A stretch of DNA of 64,000 bases from Pseudomonas sp. CC6-YY-74 (GTDB lineage Bacteria; Pseudomonadota; Gammaproteobacteria; Pseudomonadales; Pseudomonadaceae). A program made the translations under genes and the position numbers. Position 1 is the stretch's first letter, and each line of letters begins with the position of its first letter. The stretch is taken from the NCBI RefSeq assembly GCF_002025205.1, contig NZ_CP019947.1:4502001-4566000 (forward strand), read 5' to 3'. Shown piece after piece: positions 54,467 to 64,000 of this stretch. Below the pieces are notes generated by a model. The model saw nothing but the letters and a program-made list of their open reading frames with translations. It ran no database searches and was not told where the DNA came from.

Positions 54467-55690
54467 TTATGGCTGTGCCTTGTAGGTCTTGAGCGCCTTG
54501 AGGCGCTCAAGACCCAGCGCCTCGCCCAGTTCGGGACCTTGCAAGCCCTGCTCCAGCAGCGGCTGTACCGCCACGGTGCGAGCCGCCTGCATGGCCCCGC
54601 GCAGGTAGTCGGCCTGCGGATAGTCGCGTTGCTCCAGGCCGTCCCGGCCCCGGGCATCCATTTCGCAGGCCGCGATGAACGCCTCGAAGCGCTGCGGGCG
54701 GCGAAACACATCGAAGTGCTGCAGTAGCTCCAGCAGGGTCGAGGCTTTCAGCTCGAGGGCACGGTGGCCGTGCGTGTGGTACTCACCGACCAGCAGGGCC
54801 AGTTCCTGACAGTCTTTCGGCGCCTTGCTGCGCTGGTTGATCGCACGGATCAGCTTCAGTCCGCGCCGTTCGTGGGCGATATGCCGGGGCCAGTCGGCCT
54901 TCGCCGTCAGGCCTTTGCCGACATCGTGTAGCAGGCAGGCCCAGCGCACCGTCAGCGGCTGCTGGTATTCGGCGCACTGGCGCAACACGCTGAGTACATG
55001 CAGGCCGGTATCGATTTCCGGGTGATGAGCGGGCGGTTGTGGCACGCCGAACAGGGCGTCGACTTCCGGTAGCAGCGCCTTGAGTGCGCCGCAGTCACGC
55101 AGTACCCGGATAAATACATCGGGGCGAGGCTCGAGCAGGGCGCGGGAGATTTCCTTCCAGCTGCGTTCGGCTGTCAGCGCCGAAAGTTCGCCGGAGTCGC
55201 TCAGCTGCTGCATCAGCGCCAGGGTCTCGGGGGCCACGCGAAAACCCAGTGGCGCATAGCGCGCGGCGAAGCGGGCGACTCGCAGGACGCGCAGCGGATC
55301 TTCGGCAAAGGCTGGGGAGACATGCCGTAGCAGCTTGGCTGCGAGGTCGCGCTGGCCGCCGTAGGGATCGATCAAGCGGCCCTGCGCGTCCTCGGCGATG
55401 GCGTTGACGGTGAGGTCGCGGCGGATCAGGTCTTCTTCCAGGGTGACGTCCGGGCTGGCGTAGAAGGTGAAGCCGCCATAGCCGCGCCCGCTCTTGCGCT
55501 CGGTGCGTGCCAGGGCGTACTCCTCGCCGGTTTGCGGATGCAGGAACACCGGGAAGTCTGCCCCCACCGGGCGATAGCCCTGTTCCAGCATCTGTTCGGC
55601 GCTGGCGCCGACCACCACCCAGTCGACCTCGGTGACTTCGCGGCCGAGCAGGCGCTCACGCACTGCACCGCCGACTTTGTAGATCTGCAT
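54467..55690 (-). CDS. cca: Multifunctional CCA-adding tRNA nucleotidyltransferase
   Basis: 407 residues from the ATG at 55690, with GGAGG upstream. Nucleotidyltransferase core begins KVGGAVRERLLGREVTEVDW; the usual DxD metal pair appears as E21-V-D23, a conservative change. The RRDLTVNAIA motif follows, then a C-terminal HD domain with HHPEIDTGLHVLS and LLHDVGKG, found in gammaproteobacterial Cca with phosphohydrolase activity. It completes and repairs the tRNA 3' CCA end. Convergent with folK. Confidence 0.96.
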   Translation of the reverse strand: MQIYKVGGAVRERLLGREVTEVDWVVVGASAEQMLEQGYRPVGADFPVFLHPQTGEEYALARTERKSGRGYGGFTFYASPDVTLEEDLIRRDLTVNAIAEDAQGRLIDPYGGQRDLAAKLLRHVSPAFAEDPLRVLRVARFAARYAPLGFRVAPETLALMQQLSDSGELSALTAERSWKEISRALLEPRPDVFIRVLRDCGALKALLPEVDALFGVPQPPAHHPEIDTGLHVLSVLRQCAEYQQPLTVRWACLLHDVGKGLTAKADWPRHIAHERRGLKLIRAINQRSKAPKDCQELALLVGEYHTHGHRALELKASTLLELLQHFDVFRRPQRFEAFIAACEMDARGRDGLEQRDYPQADYLRGAMQAARTVAVQPLLEQGLQGPELGEALGLERLKALKTYKAQP

Positions 55691-55859
55691 AGCTATTCCT
55701 CCGCTGAGTGCAGAGGATAACGGCTGGCACGGGCGGGCGGCCAGGAAGTTGCAGGATAAGCACCTCGCGCGGGGTTTCACTCCGCAAAATCTGGTAGGGC
55801 GATGGTGCTGGATGGTGCTCGGGCAGACGACCCGGAAGGGACCGGGTCGAAGTCGTCGA

Positions 55860-57440
55860 TCAAATTGGCGGAATGATCAGGTCAAGCCGGGGGTAGTCGC
55901 TGTCGTGATCGCTGTCACCCTTGGGCGGCACGTGCTGGGTGTTGATCAATTTGTCGCCTTGCAGGGTCTCCAGGTGAATGTCGAAGCCCCACAGGCGATG
56001 CAGGTGCTTGAGCACTTCGTCGGTGGAGTTGCCCAGGGGTTTGCGGTCGTGCTGCTGGTGACGCAGGCTCAGTGAGCGGTCGCCGCGGCGGTCAATGCTC
56101 CATATCTGGATGTTGGGCTCGCGATTGCCCAGGTTGTACTGGGCGGCCAGGGTTTCGCGGATGTTTTGGTAACCCGGTTCGTCATGGATGGCCGGGACCA
56201 GCAATTCATCTTTCTGGTCGTCATCGAGAATGCTGAACAGCTTGAGGTCGCGAATCACCTTGGGCGACAGGTATTGCAGGATGAAACTCTCATCCTTGAA
56301 GCTGCTCATGGCGAATTTTAGGGTCGTCAGCCAGTCGCTGCCGGCGATATCGGGGAACCAGTGCTTGTCTTCTTCGGTGGGCTCTTCGCAGATCCGGCGG
56401 ATGTCGCGGTACATGGCGAAGCCGAGGGTGTAGGGGTTGATGCCGCTGTAGTGGGGGCTGTCGAAGGGCGGCTGGTAAATCACGCTGGTGTGCGACTGGA
56501 GGAACTCGATCATGAAGCCGTCGGTGACCAGGCCCTCGTCATACAGATCGTTCATCAGGGTGTAATGCCAGAAACAAGCCCAGCCTTCGTTCATCACCTG
56601 GGTCTGGCGCTGCGGATAGAAATACTGGGCGATCTTGCGCACGATGCGGATCACTTCACGCTGCCAGGGCTCGAGCAGGGGCGCATGTTTCTCCAGGAAG
56701 TACAGGATATTTTCCTGGGGCTCCGAGGGGAAGCGCTTGTTGTCTTGCTCATCGCGCTTGCCGCTGCCCTTGGGAATGGTGCGCCAGAGGTCGTTGATCT
56801 GTTTCTGCAGATGCTCTTCGCGCTCCTTCTGCCGGCGCCGCTCCTCCTCGGCGGAAATCGGGTAGGGACGCTTGTAGCGGTCAACTCCGTAATTCATCAG
56901 GGCATGGCAGGAGTCGAGCAGGTCTTCCACCGCATCGATGCCATGGCGTTCCTCGCACTGCATGATGTACTGCTTGGCGAAGACCAGGTAGTCGACGATC
57001 GAGCTGGCGTCGGTCCAGGTGCGGAACAGGTAGTTGCCCTTGAAGAAACTGTTGTGGCCATAGCAGGCGTGGGCAATCACCAGTGCCTGCATGCACATGG
57101 TGTTCTCTTCCATCAGGTAGGCGATGCAAGGGTCGGAGTTGATCACGATCTCGTAGGCCAGACCCATTTGTCCGCGTTTGTAATTCTTCTCGGTGCTAAG
57201 GAAATGTTTGCCATATGACCAGTGGTGATAACCCAGCGGCATGCCCACCGAGGCGTAGGCGTCCATCATCTGTTCGGCAGTGATTACTTCGATCTGGTTG
57301 GGGTAGGTGTCCAGCGCATAGCGTTCGGCAATCCGACTGATTTCGCGGTCGTAGGCGCGCACCAGCTCGAAGGTCCACTCCGAGCTGGTGGAGATCGGTT
57401 GGCGTTTCTTCATGTGTACGCTGCTGTCATGCGCTGTCAT
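55860..57440 (-). CDS. SpoVR family protein
   Basis: 526 residues, nearly full SpoVR/YcgB length. Recognised by SSEWTFELVRAYDREISRIA, NEGWACFWHYTLMNDLYDEG and NPYTLGFAMYRDIRRI. Its biochemical role is not settled; it is the third gene of the conserved prkA-yeaH-spoVR stress operon. The start overlaps the yeaH stop by four bases and has GGAGG in place. Confidence 0.93.
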   Translation of the reverse strand: MTAHDSSVHMKKRQPISTSSEWTFELVRAYDREISRIAERYALDTYPNQIEVITAEQMMDAYASVGMPLGYHHWSYGKHFLSTEKNYKRGQMGLAYEIVINSDPCIAYLMEENTMCMQALVIAHACYGHNSFFKGNYLFRTWTDASSIVDYLVFAKQYIMQCEERHGIDAVEDLLDSCHALMNYGVDRYKRPYPISAEEERRRQKEREEHLQKQINDLWRTIPKGSGKRDEQDNKRFPSEPQENILYFLEKHAPLLEPWQREVIRIVRKIAQYFYPQRQTQVMNEGWACFWHYTLMNDLYDEGLVTDGFMIEFLQSHTSVIYQPPFDSPHYSGINPYTLGFAMYRDIRRICEEPTEEDKHWFPDIAGSDWLTTLKFAMSSFKDESFILQYLSPKVIRDLKLFSILDDDQKDELLVPAIHDEPGYQNIRETLAAQYNLGNREPNIQIWSIDRRGDRSLSLRHQQHDRKPLGNSTDEVLKHLHRLWGFDIHLETLQGDKLINTQHVPPKGDSDHDSDYPRLDLIIPPI

Positions 57441-58708
57441 GTCACAAGCCTCCGCTGGAACAGTTCGCGGAACACTGGGTAGATATCGCCTGCCGACACC
57501 AGTTGCTGCTGAGCAAAGGTGTCGTCAAAGGCTTCGCTGACCTGCTCGTACTCGAACCACAGCGCTTGGTGCTCACGCGGGGTGATCTCGACGTAGGTGA
57601 AGTACTGCACGAACGGCATGATCTGCTTGATCAATATATCCCGGCAGATCGGTGAATCGTCGTTCCAGTTATCGCCATCCGACGCCTGGGCGCCATAGAT
57701 ATTCCACTCGTTGGTCGGGTAACGCTCGGCCATGACCTCCTGCATCAGTTTGAGCGCACTGGAGACGATGGTGCCGCCGGTTTCGCGGGAGTAGAAAAAC
57801 TCTTCCTCGTCTACCTCTTTGGCGCTGGTGTGGTGGCGGATGAACACCACGTCGATCTTGTCGTAGTTACGCTTGAGAAACAGGTACAGCAGGATGAAGA
57901 AGCGTTTGGCGATGTCCTTGGTGGCCTGGGTCATCGAGCCGGAGACGTCCATCAGGCAGAACATCACAGCTTTCGAGCTGGGATTGGGCTGCTTGACCAG
58001 CAGGTTGTATTTGAGGTCGAAGGTGTCGAGGAAAGGCACGCGTTTTATCCGGGCCTGGATTTTGCCGATTTCTGCTTCAAGATCCTGAATGTCGCCGAAG
58101 TTGTCCGGCTCTTCGCGCTTCAGGCGCTCCAGTTCGATCTGTGCCTCTTTCAGTTTGGCGCGGCTGCTGCCGGATAGCGCAATGCGCCTGGCATGGGCCG
58201 AGCGCAGGGTGCGCACTATGTTGATCCGCGATGGATTGCCTTCGTTGCTGATGCCCGCGCGCACGGTCTTGAAGGTGTCGCTACCGCTCAGGTGGCGTTT
58301 CACCAGGTTGGGCAGTTCGAGGTCCTCGAACATGAAATCGAGAAACTCTTCCTGGGTGATCTGGAAGACAAATTCATCCATGCCTTCGCCGGTATTGCTG
58401 GCCTTGCCCGCTCCTCGGCCGCCACCGCCGCCAGGCGGACGGGGGATGTGTTCGCCAGCGATGAATTCCTTGTTGCCTGGATGCACGACGGTCTGCTTGC
58501 CGCCGCGGCCATGATGAAACATCGGCTCGTCGATATCGCGACCGGGAATGCTGATCTGTTCGCCATGCTCCATGTCGGTAATGGAGCGACGGCTCACCGC
58601 CTCTTCGACGGCTTTCTTGATGTGGTCACGGTAACGCCGCAAGAACCGCTGACGGTTAACCGTGCTCTTGTTCTTGCCGTTCAGACGTCGGTCGATCACT
58701 TGGCTCAT
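57437..58708 (-). CDS. YeaH/DUF444 family protein
   Basis: 423 residues. N-terminal basic region with QRFLRRYRDHIKKAVEEAVS, a Gly/Arg-rich linker (PRPPGGGGGRGAGK), and a C-terminal von Willebrand A-type domain with metal site DVSGSM. GGAGG precedes the start at 58708. It is encoded with the kinase PrkA and SpoVR and is thought to act with them in nutrient or starvation response. Confidence 0.93.
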   Translation of the reverse strand: MSQVIDRRLNGKNKSTVNRQRFLRRYRDHIKKAVEEAVSRRSITDMEHGEQISIPGRDIDEPMFHHGRGGKQTVVHPGNKEFIAGEHIPRPPGGGGGRGAGKASNTGEGMDEFVFQITQEEFLDFMFEDLELPNLVKRHLSGSDTFKTVRAGISNEGNPSRINIVRTLRSAHARRIALSGSSRAKLKEAQIELERLKREEPDNFGDIQDLEAEIGKIQARIKRVPFLDTFDLKYNLLVKQPNPSSKAVMFCLMDVSGSMTQATKDIAKRFFILLYLFLKRNYDKIDVVFIRHHTSAKEVDEEEFFYSRETGGTIVSSALKLMQEVMAERYPTNEWNIYGAQASDGDNWNDDSPICRDILIKQIMPFVQYFTYVEITPREHQALWFEYEQVSEAFDDTFAQQQLVSAGDIYPVFRELFQRRLVT

Positions 58709-58811
58709 AGGGCCCTCCGAGGAGCTGCAAGCGACACGCCACAAGCTGCAAGTGCGACCCCGCCCGCGGTCGCTTTGGTTGGCAGCTCGAAGCGTGCTGC
58801 TTATGGCTGCC

Positions 58812-60734
58812 TTACTGCGATTTACGAACCCGCAGATACCACTCGGACAGCAGGCGTACCTGCTTGTCGGTGTAGCCGCGCTCGACCATGCGAGTGACGA
58901 AGTCGTTGTGTTTCTGTTGATCCTCCTTGCTCGCTTTGGCATTGAAGCTGATGACGGGTAGCAGGTCCTCGGTATTGGAGAACATTTTCTTTTCGATCAC
59001 TACGCGCAGCTTTTCGTAGCTGAGCCAGGTCGGGTTCTTGCCGTTGTTGTTGGCCCGGGCGCGCAAGACGAAGTTGACGATCTCGTTGCGGAAATCCTTC
59101 GGATTGCTAATGCCAGCCGGTTTCTCGATTTTCTCCAGTTCCTCGTTGAGCGCGACGCGGTTGAGGATCTCGCCGGTTTCTGGATCGCGGTATTCCTGGT
59201 CCTGAATCCAGAAGTCGGCGTACAGCACGTAACGGTCGAAGATGTTCTGCCCGTATTCGCTGTAAGACTCGAGGTAGGCGGTCTGGATTTCTTTGCCGAT
59301 GAATTCGATATAGCGCGGTGCCAGATACTCCTTGATAAAGCGCAGGTAGCGCTCGCGGGTTTCGGCGGGGAACTGCTCCTGTTCGATCTGCTGCTCCAGC
59401 ACATAGAGCAGGTGCACCGGGTTGGCGGCGATCTCGTGGGGGTCGAAGTTGAACACCTTGGACAGGATCTTGAAGGCGAAGCGGGTCGACAGGCCGTTCA
59501 TGCCCTCGTCGACCCCGGCAGTGTCGCGGTACTCCTGGATCGACTTGGCCTTGGGGTCGGTGTCCTTGAGGTTCTCGCCGTCATAGACGCGCATCTTCGA
59601 GTAGATATTCGAGTTCTCCGGCTCTTTCAGGCGGCTCAGCACCGAGAACTGGGCGAGCATCTTCAGGGTGTCCGGTGCGCAGTGGGCCTTGGCCAGGGAG
59701 CTGTTGAACAGCAATTTGTCGTAGATCTTGATTTCGTCGATGACGCGCAGGCAGTAGGGCACCTTGACGATGTAGATGCGGTCGATGAACGCCTCGTTGT
59801 TCTTGTTGTTGCGGAAGTTGTGCCATTCCGACTCGTTGGAGTGGGCCAGCAGGATGCCGCTGTAGGGGATCGACCCCAGCCCCTCGGTGCTGTTGTAGTT
59901 GCCTTCCTGGGTGGCGGTGAGCAGTGGGTGCAGCACCTTGATCGGCGCCTTGAACATCTCGACGAATTCCATCAGGCCTTGGTTGGCCCGGCACAGAGCG
60001 CCGGAATAGCTGTAGGCGTCGGCGTCGTTCTGCGGGAACTCCTCGAGCTTGCGGATATCCACCTTGCCGACCAGGGCGGAGATGTCCTGGTTGTTCTCGT
60101 CGCCCGGCTCGGTCTTGGCGATGGCGATCTGATTGAGGATCGAAGGGTACAGCTTGACCACGCGGAACTGGCTGATGTCGCCACCGAACTCGGTCAGGCG
60201 CTTGGTTGCCCAGGGCGACATGATGCTGTTCAGGTAGCGCTGCGGAATGCCGTATTCCTCCTCGAGGATGGCGCCGTCCTCATCAACGTTGAACAGTCCG
60301 AGTGGTGATTCGAACACCGGTGAGCCCTTGATCGCATAGAAGGGCACCTTTTCCATCAGGTGCTTGAGCTTTTCCGCCAGCGACGACTTGCCGCCGCCAA
60401 CCGGGCCGAGCAGGTAGAGGATCTGCTTCTTCTCTTCCAGGCCCTGAGCCGCATGGCGGAAGTAGGAAACGATCTGGTCGATGCATTCTTCCATGCCATG
60501 GAAGTCGGCGAAGGTCGGGTAACGGCGGATCACCTTGTTGGAGAAGATCCGCGACAGCCGCGAGTTGCTTGAGGTATCGAGCAACTCAGGCTCGCCAATC
60601 GCCAGCAGTAGACGCTCTGCTGCCGTGGCGTAGGCGCTGCGATCCTGTTTGCACAGTTCGAGGTATTCCTGCAGGGAGTACTCCTCCTGCCGGGTCGCCT
60701 CGAAACGTTGCTGGAAGTGGCTGAATATGCTCAT
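58812..60734 (-). CDS. PrkA serine protein kinase/AAA+ protein
   Basis: 640 residues. AAA+ domain with Walker A LLGPVGGGKSSLAEK and a C-terminal kinase-like domain, as in YeaG/PrkA. The start at 60734 (MSIFSHFQQRFEATRQEEYS) has GAGG upstream; a longer frame through the leader was not used. First gene of the prkA-yeaH-spoVR operon; the 283-base gap ahead carries its promoter, which I could not fix. Confidence 0.95.
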   Translation of the reverse strand: MSIFSHFQQRFEATRQEEYSLQEYLELCKQDRSAYATAAERLLLAIGEPELLDTSSNSRLSRIFSNKVIRRYPTFADFHGMEECIDQIVSYFRHAAQGLEEKKQILYLLGPVGGGKSSLAEKLKHLMEKVPFYAIKGSPVFESPLGLFNVDEDGAILEEEYGIPQRYLNSIMSPWATKRLTEFGGDISQFRVVKLYPSILNQIAIAKTEPGDENNQDISALVGKVDIRKLEEFPQNDADAYSYSGALCRANQGLMEFVEMFKAPIKVLHPLLTATQEGNYNSTEGLGSIPYSGILLAHSNESEWHNFRNNKNNEAFIDRIYIVKVPYCLRVIDEIKIYDKLLFNSSLAKAHCAPDTLKMLAQFSVLSRLKEPENSNIYSKMRVYDGENLKDTDPKAKSIQEYRDTAGVDEGMNGLSTRFAFKILSKVFNFDPHEIAANPVHLLYVLEQQIEQEQFPAETRERYLRFIKEYLAPRYIEFIGKEIQTAYLESYSEYGQNIFDRYVLYADFWIQDQEYRDPETGEILNRVALNEELEKIEKPAGISNPKDFRNEIVNFVLRARANNNGKNPTWLSYEKLRVVIEKKMFSNTEDLLPVISFNAKASKEDQQKHNDFVTRMVERGYTDKQVRLLSEWYLRVRKSQ

Positions 60735-61017
60735 AACTTCACCTCGCTCGATGCTTAGAGCCGCCGTGGCATCGGTCGTGCGGGTGCTGGCGATCGGCTG
60801 ATGCATCAGCCGAGAAGAGTCCCCCAGAACGCCTAAAGATCTTACCGATGGCCCGGATGCCGGCTGGCCGGCTCTACCTTGATTTTGGATGGCCTGAGCT
60901 AAAGGATAGTTCGGAATCGGTAAGATCAAGTGGCAACGAACGATAACAGGATATTACTGCTCGTTAGGAACGGGCGGTAGTCCAGTGCTGGCGTGGCCTT
61001 GAGGGGCGAATAAATTT

Positions 61018-61347
61018 TTATTCGTCTGGCGTTTGCGCAATTTCGTCCGGGAAGGTCGCCCGCCACAATTCGAAGCCGCCATCCAGGCTGAACACTGCCG
61101 AGAAGCCCTGGCCTGCCAGGTAAGCGGCGGCACTCTGGCTGGAGTTGCCGTGGTAGCAGGAGACGATCAGCGGCAGGTCGAGATCGGCCCTGGCGATAAA
61201 ATCATGCAGCGAATGATTGTCCAGGTGCTGCGCGCCTTTGATATGGCCGGCGGCAAAGCTCTGCGGATCGCGGATGTCGACCACTACGGCGCCTTGCTGG
61301 CGCAGAAGCTGGGCCTCAGACGGGGGGATACGTGTGAACTCGCTCAT
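61018..61347 (-). CDS. glpE: Thiosulfate sulfurtransferase GlpE (rhodanese)
   Basis: 109 residues, single rhodanese domain. The active-site loop is SCYHGNSSQSAA, with the catalytic Cys; IRDPQSFAAGHIKGAQHLDN is the conserved first half. It transfers sulfur from thiosulfate to cyanide or thioredoxin. It overlaps apaH by four bases. Confidence 0.92.
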   Translation of the reverse strand: MSEFTRIPPSEAQLLRQQGAVVVDIRDPQSFAAGHIKGAQHLDNHSLHDFIARADLDLPLIVSCYHGNSSQSAAAYLAGQGFSAVFSLDGGFELWRATFPDEIAQTPDE

Positions 61348-62168
61348 ACGGGCACCTCACTGCAGTCACAGCGGTGGCGTTCGCCGCTGTCGATGTTCAA
61401 TAGGGTCATGGCGCCACCCCAGACGCAACCGGTGTCCAGGGCGAACAGGCCGGGTTCCTCGCAGCGACCTTCGAGTGCGGCCCAGTGGCCGAAGATGATC
61501 TTCTGTCCGCGGGTCTTGCGCTGTTTGTGGCTGAACCAGGGCGCATAACCGGGCGGCGCGCTGCCGGCGCCTTCCTTGCTTTTCAGGTCCAGGGTGCCAT
61601 CGGCCGTGCAGAAGCGCATGCGCGTGAAGTAATTGGCGATCACTCGCAGGCGGGTCACGCCATGCAGATCCTTGTCCCACTTGGCCGGCTCGTTGCCGTA
61701 CATGCCATCGAGGAACAGTGGAAAACGCGCGTCGTCGAGCAGGGCTTCCTCAACCTCGGCTGCGCGCCTGAGGGCTTTCTGCAGCGACCACTGCGGCGGG
61801 ATGCCGGCATGCACCAGGACGGTGTCGCGCTCGGCGTCATAATGCAGCAGCTTCTGGCGGCGCAGCCAGTCGAGCAGATCGGCGCGATCGGGTGCGTCGA
61901 GAATTTCCTGCAGGGTGTCGCTCTTCTTCAGCCGTTCGATATTGGACGCGACGGCCAGCAGGTGCAGGTCATGGTTGCCCAGCACGCAGGTCAGCGCATC
62001 ACGCATCTGATAGATAAAACGCAGGGTGGCGAGCGATTCCGGGCCGCGGTTGACCAAGTCGCCGACCAGCCATAGACGATCTTTAGCGGGATCGAATGCG
62101 ACCCGCTGCAGCAGGCATTGCAGCGGTTTCAGGCAACCTTGCAGGTCGCCGACGGCATAGGTCGCCAT
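61344..62168 (-). CDS. apaH: Diadenosine tetraphosphatase ApaH
   Basis: 274 residues. Metallophosphatase motifs GDLQGC, LVGDLVNRGPESL, LGNHDLHLLA and later VHAGIPPQWSL. It cleaves Ap4A to two ADP symmetrically. Its start shares one base with the stop of apaG. Confidence 0.96.
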   Translation of the reverse strand: MATYAVGDLQGCLKPLQCLLQRVAFDPAKDRLWLVGDLVNRGPESLATLRFIYQMRDALTCVLGNHDLHLLAVASNIERLKKSDTLQEILDAPDRADLLDWLRRQKLLHYDAERDTVLVHAGIPPQWSLQKALRRAAEVEEALLDDARFPLFLDGMYGNEPAKWDKDLHGVTRLRVIANYFTRMRFCTADGTLDLKSKEGAGSAPPGYAPWFSHKQRKTRGQKIIFGHWAALEGRCEEPGLFALDTGCVWGGAMTLLNIDSGERHRCDCSEVPV

Positions 62169-62548
62169 CAGTGCAGCGAGCCTGGAACTGCCAGGCGGAA
62201 CGGTGCGATAAGGGCGTCGAACTGCTTGCCGTCTTCGGCGAGCATCTGGTAACTGCCCTGCATGGTGCCGACGCGGGTGGCCATGACGGTGCCGCTGCTG
62301 TAGGTGTGGCTCTCGCCGACCGCGATCAGCGGTTGTTGGCCGACCACGCCGGCGCCACGCACCTCCTGTACGCCGCCGTCGCCATCGGTGATGACCCAGT
62401 GGCGCGACAGCAGTGTGGCCGGCAACTGACCCTGATTGGCGATGGTCACGTTATAGGCGAAGGCGAAGCGGTTCTGCTCCGGCTGCGATTGTTCCGGCAA
62501 GTAGCGGGTAACGACCTTGACGTCGACTTGGTAACGAGAATCTGACAT
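62168..62548 (-). CDS. apaG: ApaG protein
   Basis: 126 residues from the ATG at 62548. An immunoglobulin-like fold with VDVKVVTRYLPEQSQPEQNR, YNVTIANQG and GTMQGSYQMLAEDGKQFDA, all standard for ApaG. The function is not established. It lies between rsmA and apaH in the usual order. Confidence 0.95.
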   Translation of the reverse strand: MSDSRYQVDVKVVTRYLPEQSQPEQNRFAFAYNVTIANQGQLPATLLSRHWVITDGDGGVQEVRGAGVVGQQPLIAVGESHTYSSGTVMATRVGTMQGSYQMLAEDGKQFDALIAPFRLAVPGSLH

Positions 62549-62694
62549 GTACAAAACCTGCTTGATAGCTGCTGCGCTGGATAATGCTGCGTTGCAAATG
62601 GGCCGGGACTCAGGGTCTCGAAAGGCTCATTCACACCTTGTAAGCTCGTCTCGAGCATCCTCCGCAGTCGTTGCGAAGAGCCAGTTTAGCTGGC

Positions 62695-63501
62695 TCAAGC
62701 GGCGCTGGGTTGCTCGGCCAAGCGATCGGCCAGGCGCACGAAGGCCGCCAGGTCCAACTGCTCGGGACGCAGGCTGCCGTCTACTCCGGCCGCCTCGATT
62801 TCCTCTGCGCTCAACAGGGCCTTGAGCGTGTTGCGCAGGGTCTTGCGGCGCTGGTTGAAGGCCTCGCGCACGACGTTCTCGAGCAGGCGGTGGTCCTTGG
62901 CCGGATGGGGCAGCACTTCATGTGGCACCAGACGGACGATCGCCGAGTCGACCTTGGGCGGCGGATTGAACGCGCCGGGGCCGACATTGAACAGATGCTC
63001 CACCCGGCAGTGGTACTGCACCATGATCGACAGCCGGCCCCAGTCCTTGCCACCCGGGCCTGCCGCCAGACGCTCGACCACTTCCTTCTGCAGCATGAAG
63101 TGCATGTCGCGGATCAGTGCGGCGTTGTTCAGCAGGTGGAAGATCAGCGGGGTGGAGATGTTGTAAGGCAGGTTGCCGACCACGCGCAGGCTATGGGGCG
63201 CGGGGTTGAGGCTGCTGAAATCGAACTTCAGGGCGTCGCCCTGATGCAACTGGAAGCGCGGCTCTGCGGCAAACTTGGCATTGAGGATCGGGATCAGATC
63301 GCGATCCAGTTCAATCACGTCAAGTTGTGCACCGCTGTCGAGCAGGCCTTCGGTGAGGGCGCCCTGGCCCGGACCGATTTCCAGCATGCGTTCGCCTTCA
63401 CGAGCATGAATGGCGCGCAGGATGCGGTGGATGACTCCGGCATCGTGCAGGAAGTTCTGGCCGAAGCGCTTGCGCGCGCGATGTTGCGGATGTTCAGACA
63501 T
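62695..63501 (-). CDS. rsmA: 16S rRNA dimethyladenosine transferase RsmA/KsgA
   Basis: 268 residues. SAM-binding motif LEIGPGQGALT, catalytic motif NLPYNIS, N-terminal RFGQNFLHDAGVIHRI. It dimethylates two adjacent adenines near the 3' end of 16S rRNA. GGAG is well spaced before 63501. Not to be confused with the CsrA-like regulator also called RsmA. It lies between pdxA and apaG. Confidence 0.96.
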   Translation of the reverse strand: MSEHPQHRARKRFGQNFLHDAGVIHRILRAIHAREGERMLEIGPGQGALTEGLLDSGAQLDVIELDRDLIPILNAKFAAEPRFQLHQGDALKFDFSSLNPAPHSLRVVGNLPYNISTPLIFHLLNNAALIRDMHFMLQKEVVERLAAGPGGKDWGRLSIMVQYHCRVEHLFNVGPGAFNPPPKVDSAIVRLVPHEVLPHPAKDHRLLENVVREAFNQRRKTLRNTLKALLSAEEIEAAGVDGSLRPEQLDLAAFVRLADRLAEQPSAA

Positions 63502-63616
63502 GGAGCAGCTCCAAGCCTCAAGCTGCAAGCGTCAAGCAAGCGCCCAAAGCAGCAAGGCAAAGGGGCGCAGCTTACCAGTTGCGGGCGCAGTCGGCATCCT
63601 GATTGGCTTGCCGCGG

Positions 63617-64000
63617 TCAGTCCTGGCTGGCCGCCATCTGATAGGCGGTTTCCAGGGCGACCTGCAGGCTGCCACTGTCGATCCTGCCGCTGCCGGCCAG
63701 ATCCAGTGCCGTGCCGTGGTCGACCGAGGTGCGGATGATCGGCAGGCCCAGGGTGATATTGACCGCGGCGCCGAAGCCCTTGAATTTGAGTACCGGCAGG
63801 CCCTGGTCGTGGTACATCGCCAGGACTGAATCGCAATGGTCGAGGTGTTTGGGCGTGAACAGGGTGTCGGCCGGCAGCGGGCCGACCAGGTCAATGCCTT
63901 CGCCGCGCAGTAGCTCGAGGGTCGGTTCGATGATCTCGATTTCTTCGCGGCCAAGGTGGCCGCCCTCGCCGGCGTGCGGGTTGAGGCCGCAGACCAGAAT
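63617..64000 (-). CDS. pdxA: 4-hydroxythreonine-4-phosphate dehydrogenase PdxA, C-terminal part
   Basis: The gene runs off the right end; 127 C-terminal residues are visible. CGLNPHAGEGGHLGREE contains a metal-binding His, and AMYHDQGLPVLKFKGFG and RTSVDHGTALDLAG hold the others. PdxA takes part in pyridoxal phosphate synthesis. The neighbouring rsmA fits the pdxA-rsmA-apaG-apaH operon. Confidence 0.95.
   Translation of the reverse strand: MLVCGLNPHAGEGGHLGREEIEIIEPTLELLRGEGIDLVGPLPADTLFTPKHLDHCDSVLAMYHDQGLPVLKFKGFGAAVNITLGLPIIRTSVDHGTALDLAGSGRIDSGSLQVALETAYQMAASQD

Overview
The window looks like a chromosome segment of a high-GC gammaproteobacterium of the genus Pseudomonas in the broad sense. 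The evidence is the block rpoD-dnaG-rpsU-tsaD-plsY-folB-folK-cca-spoVR-yeaH-prkA-glpE-apaH-apaG-rsmA-pdxA, a tRNA-Ile2(CAU) followed by an RmcA-type PAS/GGDEF/EAL gene beside rpoD, a yrfG/nudE/cysQ cluster, and a Gac/Rsm small RNA with a perfect GacA box. These calls are from reading the sequence; no database search was run.

Layout. 1-4.9 kb: NAD-dependent molybdenum formate dehydrogenase (fdsB partial, fdsA, fdsD, fdhD). 4.9-7.1 kb: nucleotide clean-up genes yrfG, nudE, cysQ. 7.1-13.2 kb: a divergent EndA-like protein, an RsmY-type sRNA, a solute-binding-like protein, an FMN reductase, and a LysR gene divergent from a polyamine-type binding protein and a ureohydrolase. 13.7-18.5 kb: a BMP-family (nucleoside/purine-type) ABC importer whose ATPase gene is split by a one-base frameshift. 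18.9-27.5 kb: a sigma-54 regulon, with a fused CoA-transferase plus GntP-family permease, an enhancer-binding protein, and a TRAP transporter. The two transport operons share -24/-12 promoters and TGTCC-N8-GGACA palindromes.

28-43 kb is an accessory region. It holds two PAAR-TTR type VI secretion cargo modules on opposite strands. One has a PGRP-type amidase with a duplicated immunity gene. The other has a possible caspase-like effector with a candidate immunity protein, a lipoprotein, a CHAP protein and a truncated glycine-zipper toxin with its presumed immunity gene. Two paralogous XRE regulators with the same operator geometry lie at 28.8 and 37.4 kb. Between them is a foreign cassette of oxidoreductases (SDR, Old Yellow Enzyme, NmrA-like, aldehyde dehydrogenase), bordered by gene relics (IS66 transposase, ADP-ribosylglycohydrolase, haloacid dehalogenase) and by inverted copies of a short repeat. 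No core T6SS structural genes are present, so the effectors would be orphan cargo for an apparatus encoded elsewhere.

43-64 kb returns to the conserved core: tRNA, c-di-GMP enzyme, macromolecular synthesis genes, folate genes, the PrkA/YeaH/SpoVR stress kinase operon, and the rsmA-apaG-apaH-glpE operon, ending inside pdxA.
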